Assembly (NCBI GenBank): GCA_039034015.1
Contig: JBCCBM010000004.1
Location: forward strand, 184,770 to 248,769
Source of the DNA: Acuticoccus sp039034015
GTDB lineage: Bacteria > Pseudomonadota > Alphaproteobacteria > Rhizobiales > Amorphaceae
Reading direction: 5' to 3'
DNA length: 64,000 nt
Position numbers and translations under genes: made by a program. This document shows positions 16,476 through 25,344 of the stretch, piece by piece. The first letter of the stretch is position 1; each line of letters begins with the position of its first letter. A model generated the notes under the pieces. That model was not told the DNA's origin. It saw only the letters and a list, made by a program, of their open reading frames with translations, and did no database searches.

Positions 16476-17497
16476 CCCCCGTCGACGCCGACTTTTTGCC
16501 CATTTCCGGGCTGGATGTCCCCCGCTTCGCCGGCCCTGCAACGGCGATGCGCCTTCCGATGCGCACGCCAGATGCGCCGGACCGCGCCGAGATCGGCCTC
16601 TTGGGCATCCCCTATGATGGCGGCACCACCAACCGCCCCGGCGCCCGCCACGGCCCGCGGGCCTTGCGCGATGCGTCCACCATGATCCGCATGGTGAACC
16701 AGGCGACCCGCATTGCCCCGTTCCACACCGCCCGCGTTGCCGACTTTGGCGATGCCGCCGTCAACCTCACCGATGTGGCGGACACCCTTTCCCTCATCGA
16801 GCGCCAGGTGGGCGTGTTGCGCGACGGCGTCGTGACGCCCCTCATCATGGGCGGCGACCATCTGATCAGCCTTCCCGTCCTGCGCGCGATGGCGAAGGAC
16901 GGCCCCCTCGGCTTCATCCATTTTGATGCCCACACCGACCTCAACGACGGCTATTTTGGCGGCACCCGCTACACCCACGGCACCCCCTTCCGCCGCGCGG
17001 TGGAGGAGGGCCTTCTGGACCCCGCCCGCATGGTCCAGATCGGCATCCGCGGCACCACCTACGACGGTGAAGACCGCGCCTTCGCCGCCCAAAACGGCAT
17101 CCGCATCATCCCCATCGAAGAGGTTTTTGCCCGCTCCCCCGCCGAGGTCATCGCCGAAGCGCGCGCGATCGCAGGCGGCGGCAAAACCTATCTCTCGTTC
17201 GACATTGACGCCCTCGACCCCTCCGTCGCGCCGGGCACCGGAACGCCCGAAATCGGCGGCCTCAGCGCCTTCGACGCCCAAACCATGGTCCGCGCGCTGG
17301 ACGGCATCGACATTGTGGCGGCCGACCTGGTCGAGGTCTCGCCCCCCTTCGACCCCTCCGGCGGCACGGCCTGGGTGGGCGCCTCCATCCTCTTCGAAAT
17401 CCTCTGCATCACTGCAACCGCCTGCGCGCGCCGCGCCGGCCGCGAGAGCGTGCTTTGCGAGGCGCTTGCGGAAATGCCTAAACCTCGCCCAGCATAA
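16472..17497 (+). CDS. agmatinase-family ureohydrolase
   Basis: A 341-residue manganese- or nickel-dependent ureohydrolase. All metal ligands are present: His130 (GGDH), Asp152, His154 and Asp156 (FDAHTD), Asp244 and Asp246 (SFDIDALDPS). The family hydrolyses guanidino groups to urea (agmatine, guanidinobutyrate, guanidine). An N-terminal extension of about 40 residues precedes the core, as in several guanidinobase hydrolases. The ATG overlaps the previous stop (ATGA). It is the last gene of the operon and its 3' end overlaps the convergent GMC gene by 20 bp. The cationic-amine transporter upstream suggests a guanidino amine as substrate. Confidence 0.87.
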   Translation: MTPVDADFLPISGLDVPRFAGPATAMRLPMRTPDAPDRAEIGLLGIPYDGGTTNRPGARHGPRALRDASTMIRMVNQATRIAPFHTARVADFGDAAVNLTDVADTLSLIERQVGVLRDGVVTPLIMGGDHLISLPVLRAMAKDGPLGFIHFDAHTDLNDGYFGGTRYTHGTPFRRAVEEGLLDPARMVQIGIRGTTYDGEDRAFAAQNGIRIIPIEEVFARSPAEVIAEARAIAGGGKTYLSFDIDALDPSVAPGTGTPEIGGLSAFDAQTMVRALDGIDIVAADLVEVSPPFDPSGGTAWVGASILFEILCITATACARRAGRESVLCEALAEMPKPRPA

Positions 17498-19088
17498 AGG
17501 CGGCGCAGCGATCGCCCAGCATCATGGCGAGCGCGTTGGTGTTCCCGGCCACAATGTCAGGCACGGCCGACATGTCGCACACCCGAAGGCCGTCCACCCC
17601 GCGAACCCGAAGGCGCGCATCAAGCACCGCCATCGGGTCGCCATCGGCGCCCATGCGCGCGGTCCCGGCGGGGTGATAGTTGGTTTTCACGAACCGCTTG
17701 CAGTGGGCGCGCAAGGTCGCGTCATCATCGGCTGACGGGATCACGATCTCTCGGATGCGCTCCTTGAGTGGATGGGTGGCAAACGCGCGGCGGAAGAAGC
17801 GCTGGCCGCGGATCATCTCGGCCATGTCGTCCTCGTCCTTCAAAAGGTTGGGCGAGACGAGGGGCATTGCGGCGGGGTCCGCGGACGCAAGGCGCACCGT
17901 CCCGCGGGATTTTGGCTTCACGACCACGGTGGTGACAGTGAGCCCATAGTCGTCCTTCACCTCCGAAAGCGCGTCCCGGTCGAGGTACACGATGGGGACG
18001 CAAAACGCCTGGATCGTGGGCGGCGCGTCCGGATCGCTGGGGTTCACGAAGGCGCCCGCCTCCACCCCGGCGGACGTGACGGGGCCACTGCCAAAAAGCT
18101 TGAACTGCAATCCGTTGCGCAGCATCCGCCAGCCCTCACCCTGGCGAAAATAGCCATACGGCCCGTTTGCAAACGCGGTGATCGGCACTTCCGGGTGGTC
18201 GATCAGGTTCTCGCCCACCCCTGGCGCCGCGTGCGTGACCGCAATGCCATGACGGCGCAGCGCATCCTCCGGCCCGATGCCTGACAGCATCAGAAGTTTT
18301 GGCGTCACCAGCGCGCCCGCCGCCAGCACAACCTCGCCCGAGGCGCGCACGGTGTGGCGCCCGTCGGTGTCGTTGTATTCAACGCCGACGGCGCGCGCGT
18401 TCTCAATCACGATCCGCCCCACCTCGGCGTGAAGGCGCACGGTGAGGTTCGGGCTGCGCTTCAGCGGTTCCAAGAAGGCGTAGGCGGAGGAGGAGCGCCG
18501 CCCCGCGCGGTTGGTGAATTGGTAAAGGCCGACGCCTCGCTGGGTGGGGCCATTGAAATCCGTGTTAAAAGGCTCGCCCAGGGCCTGCACGGCCTGGATG
18601 AACCACCGGGACAGGTCGTCCACATGCCCCGGGTCGGACACCAAAACGGGGCCGTTGGTGCCGTGGCGATCATTGGCGAGGCGGTTGTTGCCCTCCTGCG
18701 CGCGAAAGTGGGGGAGGACGTCCTCAAAACCCCAGCCGACCCCATCGTTGTTGCCGCGCAAAAGATCGTTCCACGCGTCGTAATCCGACGGCCGGCCGCG
18801 CATATAAACTTGCGCGTTCACCGAGGAGCCGCCGCCCAGCACGTGGCCCTGGGGAATGTCGTGGACGCGGCCATCAAGGTGTTTTTGGGGCTCGGTGCGG
18901 TGGTACCGCATGAACTTTGAGCCGTTGATCATCTTAAAAATGCCGGGGGGCATATCGAGGAGCGGGTGGTGGTGGCCGTGCCCCGCCTCCAGGAGGAGCG
19001 TTTTGGCACCGGCTTTTGCAAGGCGGGCGGCCACCGCTGCGCCCGCCGATCCCCCGCCGATCACGATGTGATCAAACGTCTCGCTCAT
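17478..19088 (-). CDS. GMC-family FAD oxidoreductase (choline dehydrogenase-like)
   Basis: A 536-residue GMC flavoprotein. GGGSAG (residues 11-16) binds FAD, GHVLGGGSSVNAQVYMRG is the first GMC signature, GALVTPKLLMLSGIG the second, and NYHPAGTARMG with NTNALAMMLGDR carries the C-terminal active-site histidine and asparagine. It oxidises an alcohol such as choline or a sugar alcohol. Its start overlaps the stop of the LacI-type regulator gene (ATGA), so regulator and enzyme are one unit that diverges from the sugar catabolic operon. Substrate could be the sugar handled by that operon rather than choline. Confidence 0.87.
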   Translation of the reverse strand: MSETFDHIVIGGGSAGAAVAARLAKAGAKTLLLEAGHGHHHPLLDMPPGIFKMINGSKFMRYHRTEPQKHLDGRVHDIPQGHVLGGGSSVNAQVYMRGRPSDYDAWNDLLRGNNDGVGWGFEDVLPHFRAQEGNNRLANDRHGTNGPVLVSDPGHVDDLSRWFIQAVQALGEPFNTDFNGPTQRGVGLYQFTNRAGRRSSSAYAFLEPLKRSPNLTVRLHAEVGRIVIENARAVGVEYNDTDGRHTVRASGEVVLAAGALVTPKLLMLSGIGPEDALRRHGIAVTHAAPGVGENLIDHPEVPITAFANGPYGYFRQGEGWRMLRNGLQFKLFGSGPVTSAGVEAGAFVNPSDPDAPPTIQAFCVPIVYLDRDALSEVKDDYGLTVTTVVVKPKSRGTVRLASADPAAMPLVSPNLLKDEDDMAEMIRGQRFFRRAFATHPLKERIREIVIPSADDDATLRAHCKRFVKTNYHPAGTARMGADGDPMAVLDARLRVRGVDGLRVCDMSAVPDIVAGNTNALAMMLGDRCAAFMLGEV

Positions 19089-20176
19089 GGTTTTGGTGGG
19101 GCGACCGAATCGCGCTCCACAAGCTCACACTCCAGTTTGACGAGCGGATGGCGCTGGTCGCCGGTGGGGCCGTGGAAGAGTTGCTCCACGACCCAGCGGC
19201 CCATGGCGCGGGTGGGCAAAATCATCGAGGTGAGGGGCGGGGAGAGGTGCCGCGCCGTTTCATCATCATCAAACCCCATGACCGAAATGTCGTCCGGGAT
19301 CTTGAGACCCGCCTCTTTTAGCGCCTCATAACAGCCGATCGCCATGCGGTCGTTCTGGCAAAAGATGGCCGTTGGCGGCGACTTTAGCGCCATCAAGCGT
19401 TGCGCGCCCGCGTGGCCCGAGCTTGGGAGCCAGTTGCCCTCCACCACCAAGTCCGGGTCGAAGGGGATGTCGGCGGAGGCAAGCGCGCTGCGATAGCCGG
19501 TGGTGCGGCCGGCGGCGCACTCCATGAACGGTTCGCCCGTGATTGTCGCAACGCGCGTGTGCCCGGCGCGCAGGAGGGCGTTGGTGGCGGTGTGGCCGGC
19601 CGCCACCTCGCCGGGGATCACGGCCGGGAAGGTGAGATCATCCGAAAAGCAATTGAGAAGCAGGACCGGAACGTCCGCCTGCCGCAAAATGTCGGGGATG
19701 GTGATGCGCCGGGTGAAGAGCGCGGCGTAGATGATCCCGACCACCTTGAGATCGAAGAAATACTGGATCGTGCGCGGTTCGATCTCGGCGTTGTTTTGCG
19801 TCTCGGCGAGCAGGACAAGATTGCCCGTTTCGCGCACCGCTTGGCGCACGCCGTTGAACGCGTTCACCATTTCCGGGCTTGAGGTGAGATCGTCCACCAC
19901 GAACGCGATGGGGCCTTCCAGCAGCATCGGCCGCTTTTTGGGGGCGCCTGCGGTGCCGCGGGCGGGGGCGGCGTAGCCGAGCGTTTTGGCCGCCTTCAAG
20001 ACGCGCGCCTTTGTGAGGTCGGAAATTTTTACCGATTCGTTGTTGTTTAAAACCAGCGAGACGGTGGTTTGGGAGCAGCCGGCGACCCTTGCAATATCAT
20101 GCATCGTCACGCGATGGCGCCCTGCGATCTTGCCGACGCCCTGGTGGCCTTTTGGCTTCGTATGTGGCCCGTCCAT
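19085..20176 (-). CDS. LacI-family transcriptional regulator
   Basis: A 363-residue repressor-type protein. The helix-turn-helix TMHDIARVAGCSQTTVSLVLNN starts about residue 24, followed by a hinge and a periplasmic-binding-protein-like sensor domain (GPIAFVVDDLTSSPEMV onward). The start with AGAGG upstream is preferred over an in-frame codon 18 residues earlier. It diverges from the AldA-like gene; the 163-bp gap between them holds an AT-rich palindrome suited to LacI binding. It probably controls both directions and responds to the sugar or sugar acid imported by the YtfQRT-YjfF-type transporter. Confidence 0.9.
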   Translation of the reverse strand: MDGPHTKPKGHQGVGKIAGRHRVTMHDIARVAGCSQTTVSLVLNNNESVKISDLTKARVLKAAKTLGYAAPARGTAGAPKKRPMLLEGPIAFVVDDLTSSPEMVNAFNGVRQAVRETGNLVLLAETQNNAEIEPRTIQYFFDLKVVGIIYAALFTRRITIPDILRQADVPVLLLNCFSDDLTFPAVIPGEVAAGHTATNALLRAGHTRVATITGEPFMECAAGRTTGYRSALASADIPFDPDLVVEGNWLPSSGHAGAQRLMALKSPPTAIFCQNDRMAIGCYEALKEAGLKIPDDISVMGFDDDETARHLSPPLTSMILPTRAMGRWVVEQLFHGPTGDQRHPLVKLECELVERDSVAPPKP

Positions 20177-20230
20177 GGGTGCCTCTGATCGTGAGGCACC
20201 GTCATACCGCCTGCCAAGCGCCCCAGGCAA

Positions 20231-20270
20231 CTAATAATATTAGTCGCGAGCTGGAAAAATATTATTGACA
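20231..20270. promoter_or_regulatory. candidate LacI-type operator pair and -35 box
   Basis: CTAATAATATTAG at 20231-20243 is a perfect 13-bp palindrome in otherwise GC-rich DNA. A related AATATTATT at 20258-20266 runs into TTGACA (20265-20270), a consensus -35 box reading toward the AldA-like gene; no clear -10 stands at the ideal distance, the nearest TATTAA being 21 bp away. Repressor bound at both sites would block this promoter. Direct sequence evidence is good; assignment to the adjacent LacI protein is inference. Confidence 0.55.
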
Positions 20271-20339
20271 GGTTTGCGCTATTAGTTTCCCTATTAACGA
20301 AGCGGCCCGCAAGAGGCTGCACCGCACGGGAGGATGGGC

Positions 20340-21806
20340 ATGGACCTTACGCACGGCACCGCCGGCGCGATCAAACACGCGTCAATGTACATCGGCGGCC
20401 ACTGCATTGCGGCGGACCGCGCCACCACCCCCGTGGAAAACCCCGCCACCGAGGCCGTCATCGCCCTGGTGCCCGATGGCACGGCCGATGACGCCGACGC
20501 AGCCGTCGCCGCCGCAAAATCGGCCGCCCACGCCTGGGCCGCCCGCCCGGCCATTGAGCGGGCAAAGATTGTCGCCGCCATCGCCGACGGTGTCGCGCGG
20601 GACGCGGAGAGCCTGGCCGCCGTCATCACCCGCGAGCAGGGAAAACCCTTTGCCCAAGCAAAGGGCGAGGTGGGCGCCGCCGTCACCTTCCTGCGCCACG
20701 CGGCCGAAGAGGCGCGGCGCATCACGGGCGATATTGTCACCTCCGACAATCCGTCCGAAGAAATTCACATTCGCCGCCACCCTTATGGGGTCGTGGTCGC
20801 GCTCACGGCCTGGAATTACCCCCTGGCGCTGGCGGCGCGCAAAATCGGCCCCGCGCTGGTGGCCGGCAACACCGTGGTCCTCCTGGGCCATGAAATCACG
20901 CCGCTCTCCGGCCTCGCGCTTGCCGGGATTGCCCACGGGGCCGGGCTCCCCGCCGGCGTCCTCAACGTTGTGACCGGCAAGGGCCCGGTGGTCGGCCAGC
21001 GCTTGGTGGAACACCCCGACACACAACTTGTCACCATGACCGGGAGCACCCGCGCGGGCCGCGAAATTTTCCGCACCGCCGCCGACCAAATCAAAGTCGT
21101 GCGGCTGGAGCTTGGCGGCAAAGCCCCCTTCATTGTGATGGAGGATGCTGACATTGACGCCGCCGTCGCGGCTGCCGTCGGCGCGCGCTACACCAACTGC
21201 GGCCAAATCTGCACCTGCAACGAGCGCATGTATCTGGCGCGCCCCATTGCCGACGAGTTTTTGGAAAAATTCATCGCCGCCTCCCGCGTGCTCACCATCG
21301 GCGACCCCATGAGCGATCCTGACATGGGCCCCAAAGTGAGCGCGGCGGAGGTGGAAAAGGTCGGCGCCATCATCGCAAAGAGCCGCGCGGCCGGCGCCAC
21401 AGTGCACCTTGAGGGCGGCCCGCTCACCGATGGGCCGTACGAGAAGGGCCACTGGCTCTCGCCCACCGTCTTGGAAGTGGCCGACAACCAAAACCCCATT
21501 GTGCGCGAGGAGGTGTTTGGCCCCGTCATCGCAGCGCTGCGGGTGGATGATTTTGGCGAAGCGATCGCCCACGCCAATGACACCTCGTTCGGGCTCTCCG
21601 CCTACCTCTTCACCGCCAATCACAAGCGCCTCATGGAGGCGCCGCGGCGGCTCAAATTCGGCGAACTTTACGTCAACCGCTCCAACGGGGAAGCGGTGCA
21701 AGGATTTCACACCGGATGGGGGCTTTCCGGCATCGGTGGGGAAGACGGAGCCTATGGCTTCGACGGATATCTGCGCAAGCAGACAACATATCTCAGCTGG
21801 GCTTGA
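20340..21806 (+). CDS. aldA: AldA-like aldehyde dehydrogenase (lactaldehyde/glycolaldehyde type)
   Basis: A 488-residue aldehyde dehydrogenase aligned end to end with E. coli AldA. Catalytic Cys291 (NCGQICTCNERMY), general-base Glu257 (LELGGK), oxyanion Asn159 (WNYP) and the EEVFGP cofactor glutamate are present. One oddity: the cofactor-binding lysine of the IKPSE motif is replaced (LLGHE, Leu182). The second ATG is used because GGAGG lies six bases upstream. First gene of the sugar operon, controlled from the LacI intergenic region. AldA oxidises lactaldehyde from deoxysugars to lactate, so fucose/rhamnose-type catabolism is possible. Confidence 0.85.
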   Translation: MDLTHGTAGAIKHASMYIGGHCIAADRATTPVENPATEAVIALVPDGTADDADAAVAAAKSAAHAWAARPAIERAKIVAAIADGVARDAESLAAVITREQGKPFAQAKGEVGAAVTFLRHAAEEARRITGDIVTSDNPSEEIHIRRHPYGVVVALTAWNYPLALAARKIGPALVAGNTVVLLGHEITPLSGLALAGIAHGAGLPAGVLNVVTGKGPVVGQRLVEHPDTQLVTMTGSTRAGREIFRTAADQIKVVRLELGGKAPFIVMEDADIDAAVAAAVGARYTNCGQICTCNERMYLARPIADEFLEKFIAASRVLTIGDPMSDPDMGPKVSAAEVEKVGAIIAKSRAAGATVHLEGGPLTDGPYEKGHWLSPTVLEVADNQNPIVREEVFGPVIAALRVDDFGEAIAHANDTSFGLSAYLFTANHKRLMEAPRRLKFGELYVNRSNGEAVQGFHTGWGLSGIGGEDGAYGFDGYLRKQTTYLSWA

Positions 21807-21832
21807 CCCGGCAGATACTTGGAGGAAACTTA

Positions 21833-22807
21833 ATGAACCGCAGAACTCTTCTGATCTCATCCATCGTTGCCGGTGCGCTCTTCTCGACCGCCGCCGTCGC
21901 ACAGGGCCTTCCGCCGCTCGAACAAAAAGAGCGCTACAAGGTCGGCTTTGCGCAAATGGAATCCAACAACCCCTGGCGGATTGCCGAAACCAAATCCTTC
22001 CTCGACACGGCCGAGACCTGCGGCTGGGATCTCATCGCCACTGACGCGGCCGGCTCCGCCGCCAAGCAAGTGGCGGACGTGGATTCCATGATCGCCCAAG
22101 GGATCGACGTTCTCTTCCTGCCGCCGCGCGAGGAAAAACCCCTCATCCCCGCCGTCATGAAGGCGCGGGCGGCCGGCATCCCCACCTTCCTGGTTGACCG
22201 TTCGGTGGACCCGAACGTTGCCCGCCCCGGTGAGCATTTCGTGTCGTTCCTGGGCTCCGACTTCATCGACCAAGGCAGCCGCGCGGCGGGCTGGCTGATG
22301 GAAAATTTTGAGGGCGACAAGGGTATCATCGTCCAGCTCGAAGGCACCACCGGCTCATCGCCGGCCAACGACCGCAAAAAGGGCTTTGACGACGCCATTG
22401 CCGCCGACGACCGCTTTGAAATCGTCGCCTCCCAAACCGGCGACTTTGCCCGCGACCTTGGCCGCCAGGTGATGGAAACCCTCCTCCAGGCGCACCCTGA
22501 TGTGAACGTCGTCTACGCCCACAATGACGAGATGGCGATTGGCGCGATCCAGGCGCTGGAGCTTGCCGGCCGCAAGCCCGGTGAAGACATCACCATCGTC
22601 TCCATCGATGGCACGCGCGATGCGCTCGAAGCCATCATCGACGGCAAAATGGGTGTGACGGTGGAATCCTCGCCCTTCTTCGGCCCGCTCGCCTGCGAAG
22701 TCATGAAGCAGTACGCCGCCGGCGAAGAGATCCCCCATTGGGTGAAGGTCGAAGATCGCATCTTCACCATCGACAATGCGGCCGATCACATCGACGAAGC
22801 CTACTAA
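21833..22807 (+). CDS. YtfQ-like sugar ABC substrate-binding protein
   Basis: A 324-residue periplasmic sugar-binding protein of the ribose/galactofuranose group. The leader MNRRTLLISSIVAGALFSTAAVAQ is cleaved near residue 24. GTTGSSPANDRKKGFDDAI and VVYAHNDEMAIGAIQALELAG match YtfQ closely. GGAGG with AAACTTA spacing precedes the ATG. A strong intrinsic terminator follows the stop, so most transcripts should end here and the binding protein will exceed the transporter. In E. coli YtfQ binds galactofuranose; the ligand here may be a related aldose. Confidence 0.9.
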   Translation: MNRRTLLISSIVAGALFSTAAVAQGLPPLEQKERYKVGFAQMESNNPWRIAETKSFLDTAETCGWDLIATDAAGSAAKQVADVDSMIAQGIDVLFLPPREEKPLIPAVMKARAAGIPTFLVDRSVDPNVARPGEHFVSFLGSDFIDQGSRAAGWLMENFEGDKGIIVQLEGTTGSSPANDRKKGFDDAIAADDRFEIVASQTGDFARDLGRQVMETLLQAHPDVNVVYAHNDEMAIGAIQALELAGRKPGEDITIVSIDGTRDALEAIIDGKMGVTVESSPFFGPLACEVMKQYAAGEEIPHWVKVEDRIFTIDNAADHIDEAY

Positions 22808-22812
22808 ACGGC

Positions 22813-22848
22813 AAGGGCGGGGCCACAAAGCCCCGCCCTTTTATTTTT
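22813..22848 (+). terminator. intrinsic terminator/attenuator after the binding-protein gene
   Basis: An 11-bp perfect stem, AAGGGCGGGGC (22813-22823) and GCCCCGCCCTT (22830-22840), encloses a 6-nt loop and is followed by TTATTTTT. It stands between the binding protein and ATPase genes of one transporter, 10 bp before the next start, so it likely acts as a partial terminator that sets subunit ratios. Confidence 0.9.
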
Positions 22849-22858
22849 GGATGCTGTC

Positions 22859-24379
22859 ATGACATCTCTCGTGTCGATGGTGGGGATTGAGAAATCCTTC
22901 GCCGGTGTGCCGGCCCTCTCCAAGGCAAACCTTGAGGTGGCGCCCGGCGAAATCCACGCCCTCATCGGCCAAAACGGCGCCGGCAAATCCACCATGATCA
23001 AGGTGCTGACCGGGGTCTACCGGCGCGATGCAGGAACGGTCACGTTCGCAGGCGCTGAAAGCCAAGTGTCGAGCCCCCGCGAGGCCCAAGAGGCGGGCAT
23101 TGCAACAATCTACCAAGAGTTAAACCTCGTCCCCCTGCGCTCCGTCACCGAAAACATTGTGATGGGCTACGAGCCAAAGAAGTTCGGCATCTTCGTCAAT
23201 TGGCGCGAGGCCAACGCGCGCGCGCGAAAAATCTTGGCCCGGTTTGGGATCGACATTGATGTGACCGAACCGCTGGGCAGCTATTCCACCGCCATCCAAC
23301 AGCTGGTGGCGATCGCCCGCGCCGTCTCGCTCGACGCAAAGCTTGTCATCATGGACGAGCCCACCTCATCCCTCGACACCAGCGAGGTGGAAGTGCTCTT
23401 CGGCGTCGTGCGCGAACTCAAAAACCAAGGCGTTTCCGTCCTTTACGTCTCGCATTTCTTGGATGAACTCTTCCGAATCTGCGACCGCGTGACCACCATG
23501 CGCGACGGCAAAAATGTCTCCACCCGCGTCGTCAGCGAGACCACCAAGCTTGAATTGATTGCCGACATGCTCGGCCGCGACAAGGACGAGATTGCCGCCG
23601 AGGGCATGACCGAACTTGGCGGCGCCCACGCCGAACGGGGCGACGTGTTGGTGGAAGCGGCCGCCATCGCCACAGGCCCGCGCCTTTCCCATTTCGACCT
23701 CAAGCTCCACCGCGGCGAAATTGTCGGCCTTGGCGGCCTTCTGGGCTCCGGCCGCACGGAGGCCGCCCGCGCGCTCTTCGGCGTCGACGGCGTAAAGTCG
23801 GGCCAAATCCATTTTGGCGACACCGGCCAACCCTCCGGGCCGGGCGAGGCCATTGGCCAAAAAATCGCCTTCCTCACCGAAGACCGCAAAGCCGAGGGCA
23901 TCGTGCCCGACATGTCGGTGCGTGAAAATCTCACCATGGCGCTTTTGCCAAAACTCTCCCGCCGCGGGCAGATCGACTTTGCCCGCGAGCGCGCGCTGGT
24001 GGAGCGCTTCATCAAGAGCCTTGGCATCAAGACCGCGCACATGGACCAGCCCATCCGCGAGCTTTCGGGCGGCAACCAACAAAAGGTGCTCCTCGGCCGC
24101 TGGCTCGCCACCGAGCCCAACATTCTCATCCTGGATGAACCCACCCGCGGGGTCGACGTGGGCGCCAAGCGTGAAATCCAAGCCGTGATCCGCGACACGG
24201 TGGAAAAGGGCGTCGGCGTCCTCCTCATCAGCTCCGAGTTTGAGGAGCTTGTGGAGGGCGCCGACCGCATTGTTGTCATGCATGAGGGCCGGTCGGTGAG
24301 CGAACTTCAAAACCCGGGCATCACCGAAAACGCACTCGTGAACGCCTTGGCCGGTGACGATCGCGGGGCCCAGCCATGA
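22859..24379 (+). CDS. YtfR-like sugar ABC transporter ATP-binding protein
   Basis: A 506-residue protein with two fused nucleotide-binding domains, as usual for CUT2 sugar importers. Domain 1 has Walker A GQNGAGKST at residues 37-45, a degenerate signature (YSTAIQQLVAIARA) and Walker B VIMDEPTSSLD; domain 2 has a degenerate Walker A region (GLLGSGRTE), signature LSGGNQQK and ILDEPTRGVDVGAK. The ATG used has GGA seven bases upstream; a TTG four codons earlier overlaps the terminator T-run. Its stop overlaps the first permease gene (ATGA). Confidence 0.92.
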   Translation: MTSLVSMVGIEKSFAGVPALSKANLEVAPGEIHALIGQNGAGKSTMIKVLTGVYRRDAGTVTFAGAESQVSSPREAQEAGIATIYQELNLVPLRSVTENIVMGYEPKKFGIFVNWREANARARKILARFGIDIDVTEPLGSYSTAIQQLVAIARAVSLDAKLVIMDEPTSSLDTSEVEVLFGVVRELKNQGVSVLYVSHFLDELFRICDRVTTMRDGKNVSTRVVSETTKLELIADMLGRDKDEIAAEGMTELGGAHAERGDVLVEAAAIATGPRLSHFDLKLHRGEIVGLGGLLGSGRTEAARALFGVDGVKSGQIHFGDTGQPSGPGEAIGQKIAFLTEDRKAEGIVPDMSVRENLTMALLPKLSRRGQIDFARERALVERFIKSLGIKTAHMDQPIRELSGGNQQKVLLGRWLATEPNILILDEPTRGVDVGAKREIQAVIRDTVEKGVGVLLISSEFEELVEGADRIVVMHEGRSVSELQNPGITENALVNALAGDDRGAQP

Positions 24380-25344
24380 CCGGCACGCTCAAGATCGGCG
24401 GCATGCCGCTGCGCTTCCACGGCGGGATTGCGGCGCTCATCATCCTCCTCGTCTTCAACGCCCTCTTCACGCCCAACTTCTTGCAGCTGCAAACCCTCTT
24501 CGTGAACATCTCGCAGGTCGCCACCATCGCGATTGTCGCGATGGGCATGACCCTCGTCATCGCAACTGGCGGCATCGACCTTTCCGTCGGCGCGGTGATG
24601 GCCCTTGCCGGCGCGCTCGCCCCGTTGATTTTCCTCTCCGATTTCGGCGTTGCGAACCCTGCGCTCGGCGTTGCGCTCGCCATCGCGATCCCCGTCGTGG
24701 TCGCGGGGTTATGCGGGGTGTTCAACGGGTGGATGGTGGCGGTCGTCGGCGTTCAGCCCATCATCGCAACGCTGATCCTCTTCATTTCCGGCCGGGGGAT
24801 TGCCCAGGTCCTCACCAACGGCAACTTGCAGACCTTCTCCAACCCCGCCTTCAGCACGCTCGGCACCGGCAAAATCCTCGGCCTCCCGTTCCAAGGCTGG
24901 CTTGCGCTGGTGATCGCCATTGTCCTGTCACTGGTGATCGCCCGCTCCACCTTCGGCCGATACCTCCTCGCCATCGGCGGCAACGAGAAGGCCGCCTATC
25001 TCTCCGGCGGGCCGGTGAAGCGGGTCAAAATCGCGGCGTACGTCATCTGCGCGATGCTGGCGGGGCTCGCCGGGCTCATCGTGGTTGCCATCAACTCAGC
25101 GTCCGATGCCGCGCGCAACGGCAACCTCATGGAGCTGGACGCCATTGCCGCCGCCGTCGTCGGCGGTGCGCTCCTCCAAGGGGGCCGCGCGCCCATCTTC
25201 GGCGCGGTCCTCGGCGCGGTGATCATCCAGCTCGTTAAATACACGCTCCTCGCAAACGGGGTGGAAGACGAAGTCGCCCTCATTGCCAAGGCCGCCATCA
25301 TCATCCTTGCCGTTTGGCTGCAACAATTCCGGAGGCGCGCCTAA
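24376..25344 (+). CDS. YtfT-like sugar ABC transporter permease
   Basis: A 322-residue inner-membrane protein of the CUT2 permease family with eight to ten hydrophobic segments. VIATGGIDLSVGAVMALAGA is the family hallmark, and FGRYLLAIGGNEKAA precedes the cytoplasmic coupling region. The start overlaps the ATPase stop (ATGA). It is followed by a second, different CUT2 permease, the arrangement found in ytfQ-ytfR-ytfT-yjfF, and probably works as a heterodimer with it. Confidence 0.92.
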   Translation: MTGTLKIGGMPLRFHGGIAALIILLVFNALFTPNFLQLQTLFVNISQVATIAIVAMGMTLVIATGGIDLSVGAVMALAGALAPLIFLSDFGVANPALGVALAIAIPVVVAGLCGVFNGWMVAVVGVQPIIATLILFISGRGIAQVLTNGNLQTFSNPAFSTLGTGKILGLPFQGWLALVIAIVLSLVIARSTFGRYLLAIGGNEKAAYLSGGPVKRVKIAAYVICAMLAGLAGLIVVAINSASDAARNGNLMELDAIAAAVVGGALLQGGRAPIFGAVLGAVIIQLVKYTLLANGVEDEVALIAKAAIIILAVWLQQFRRRA

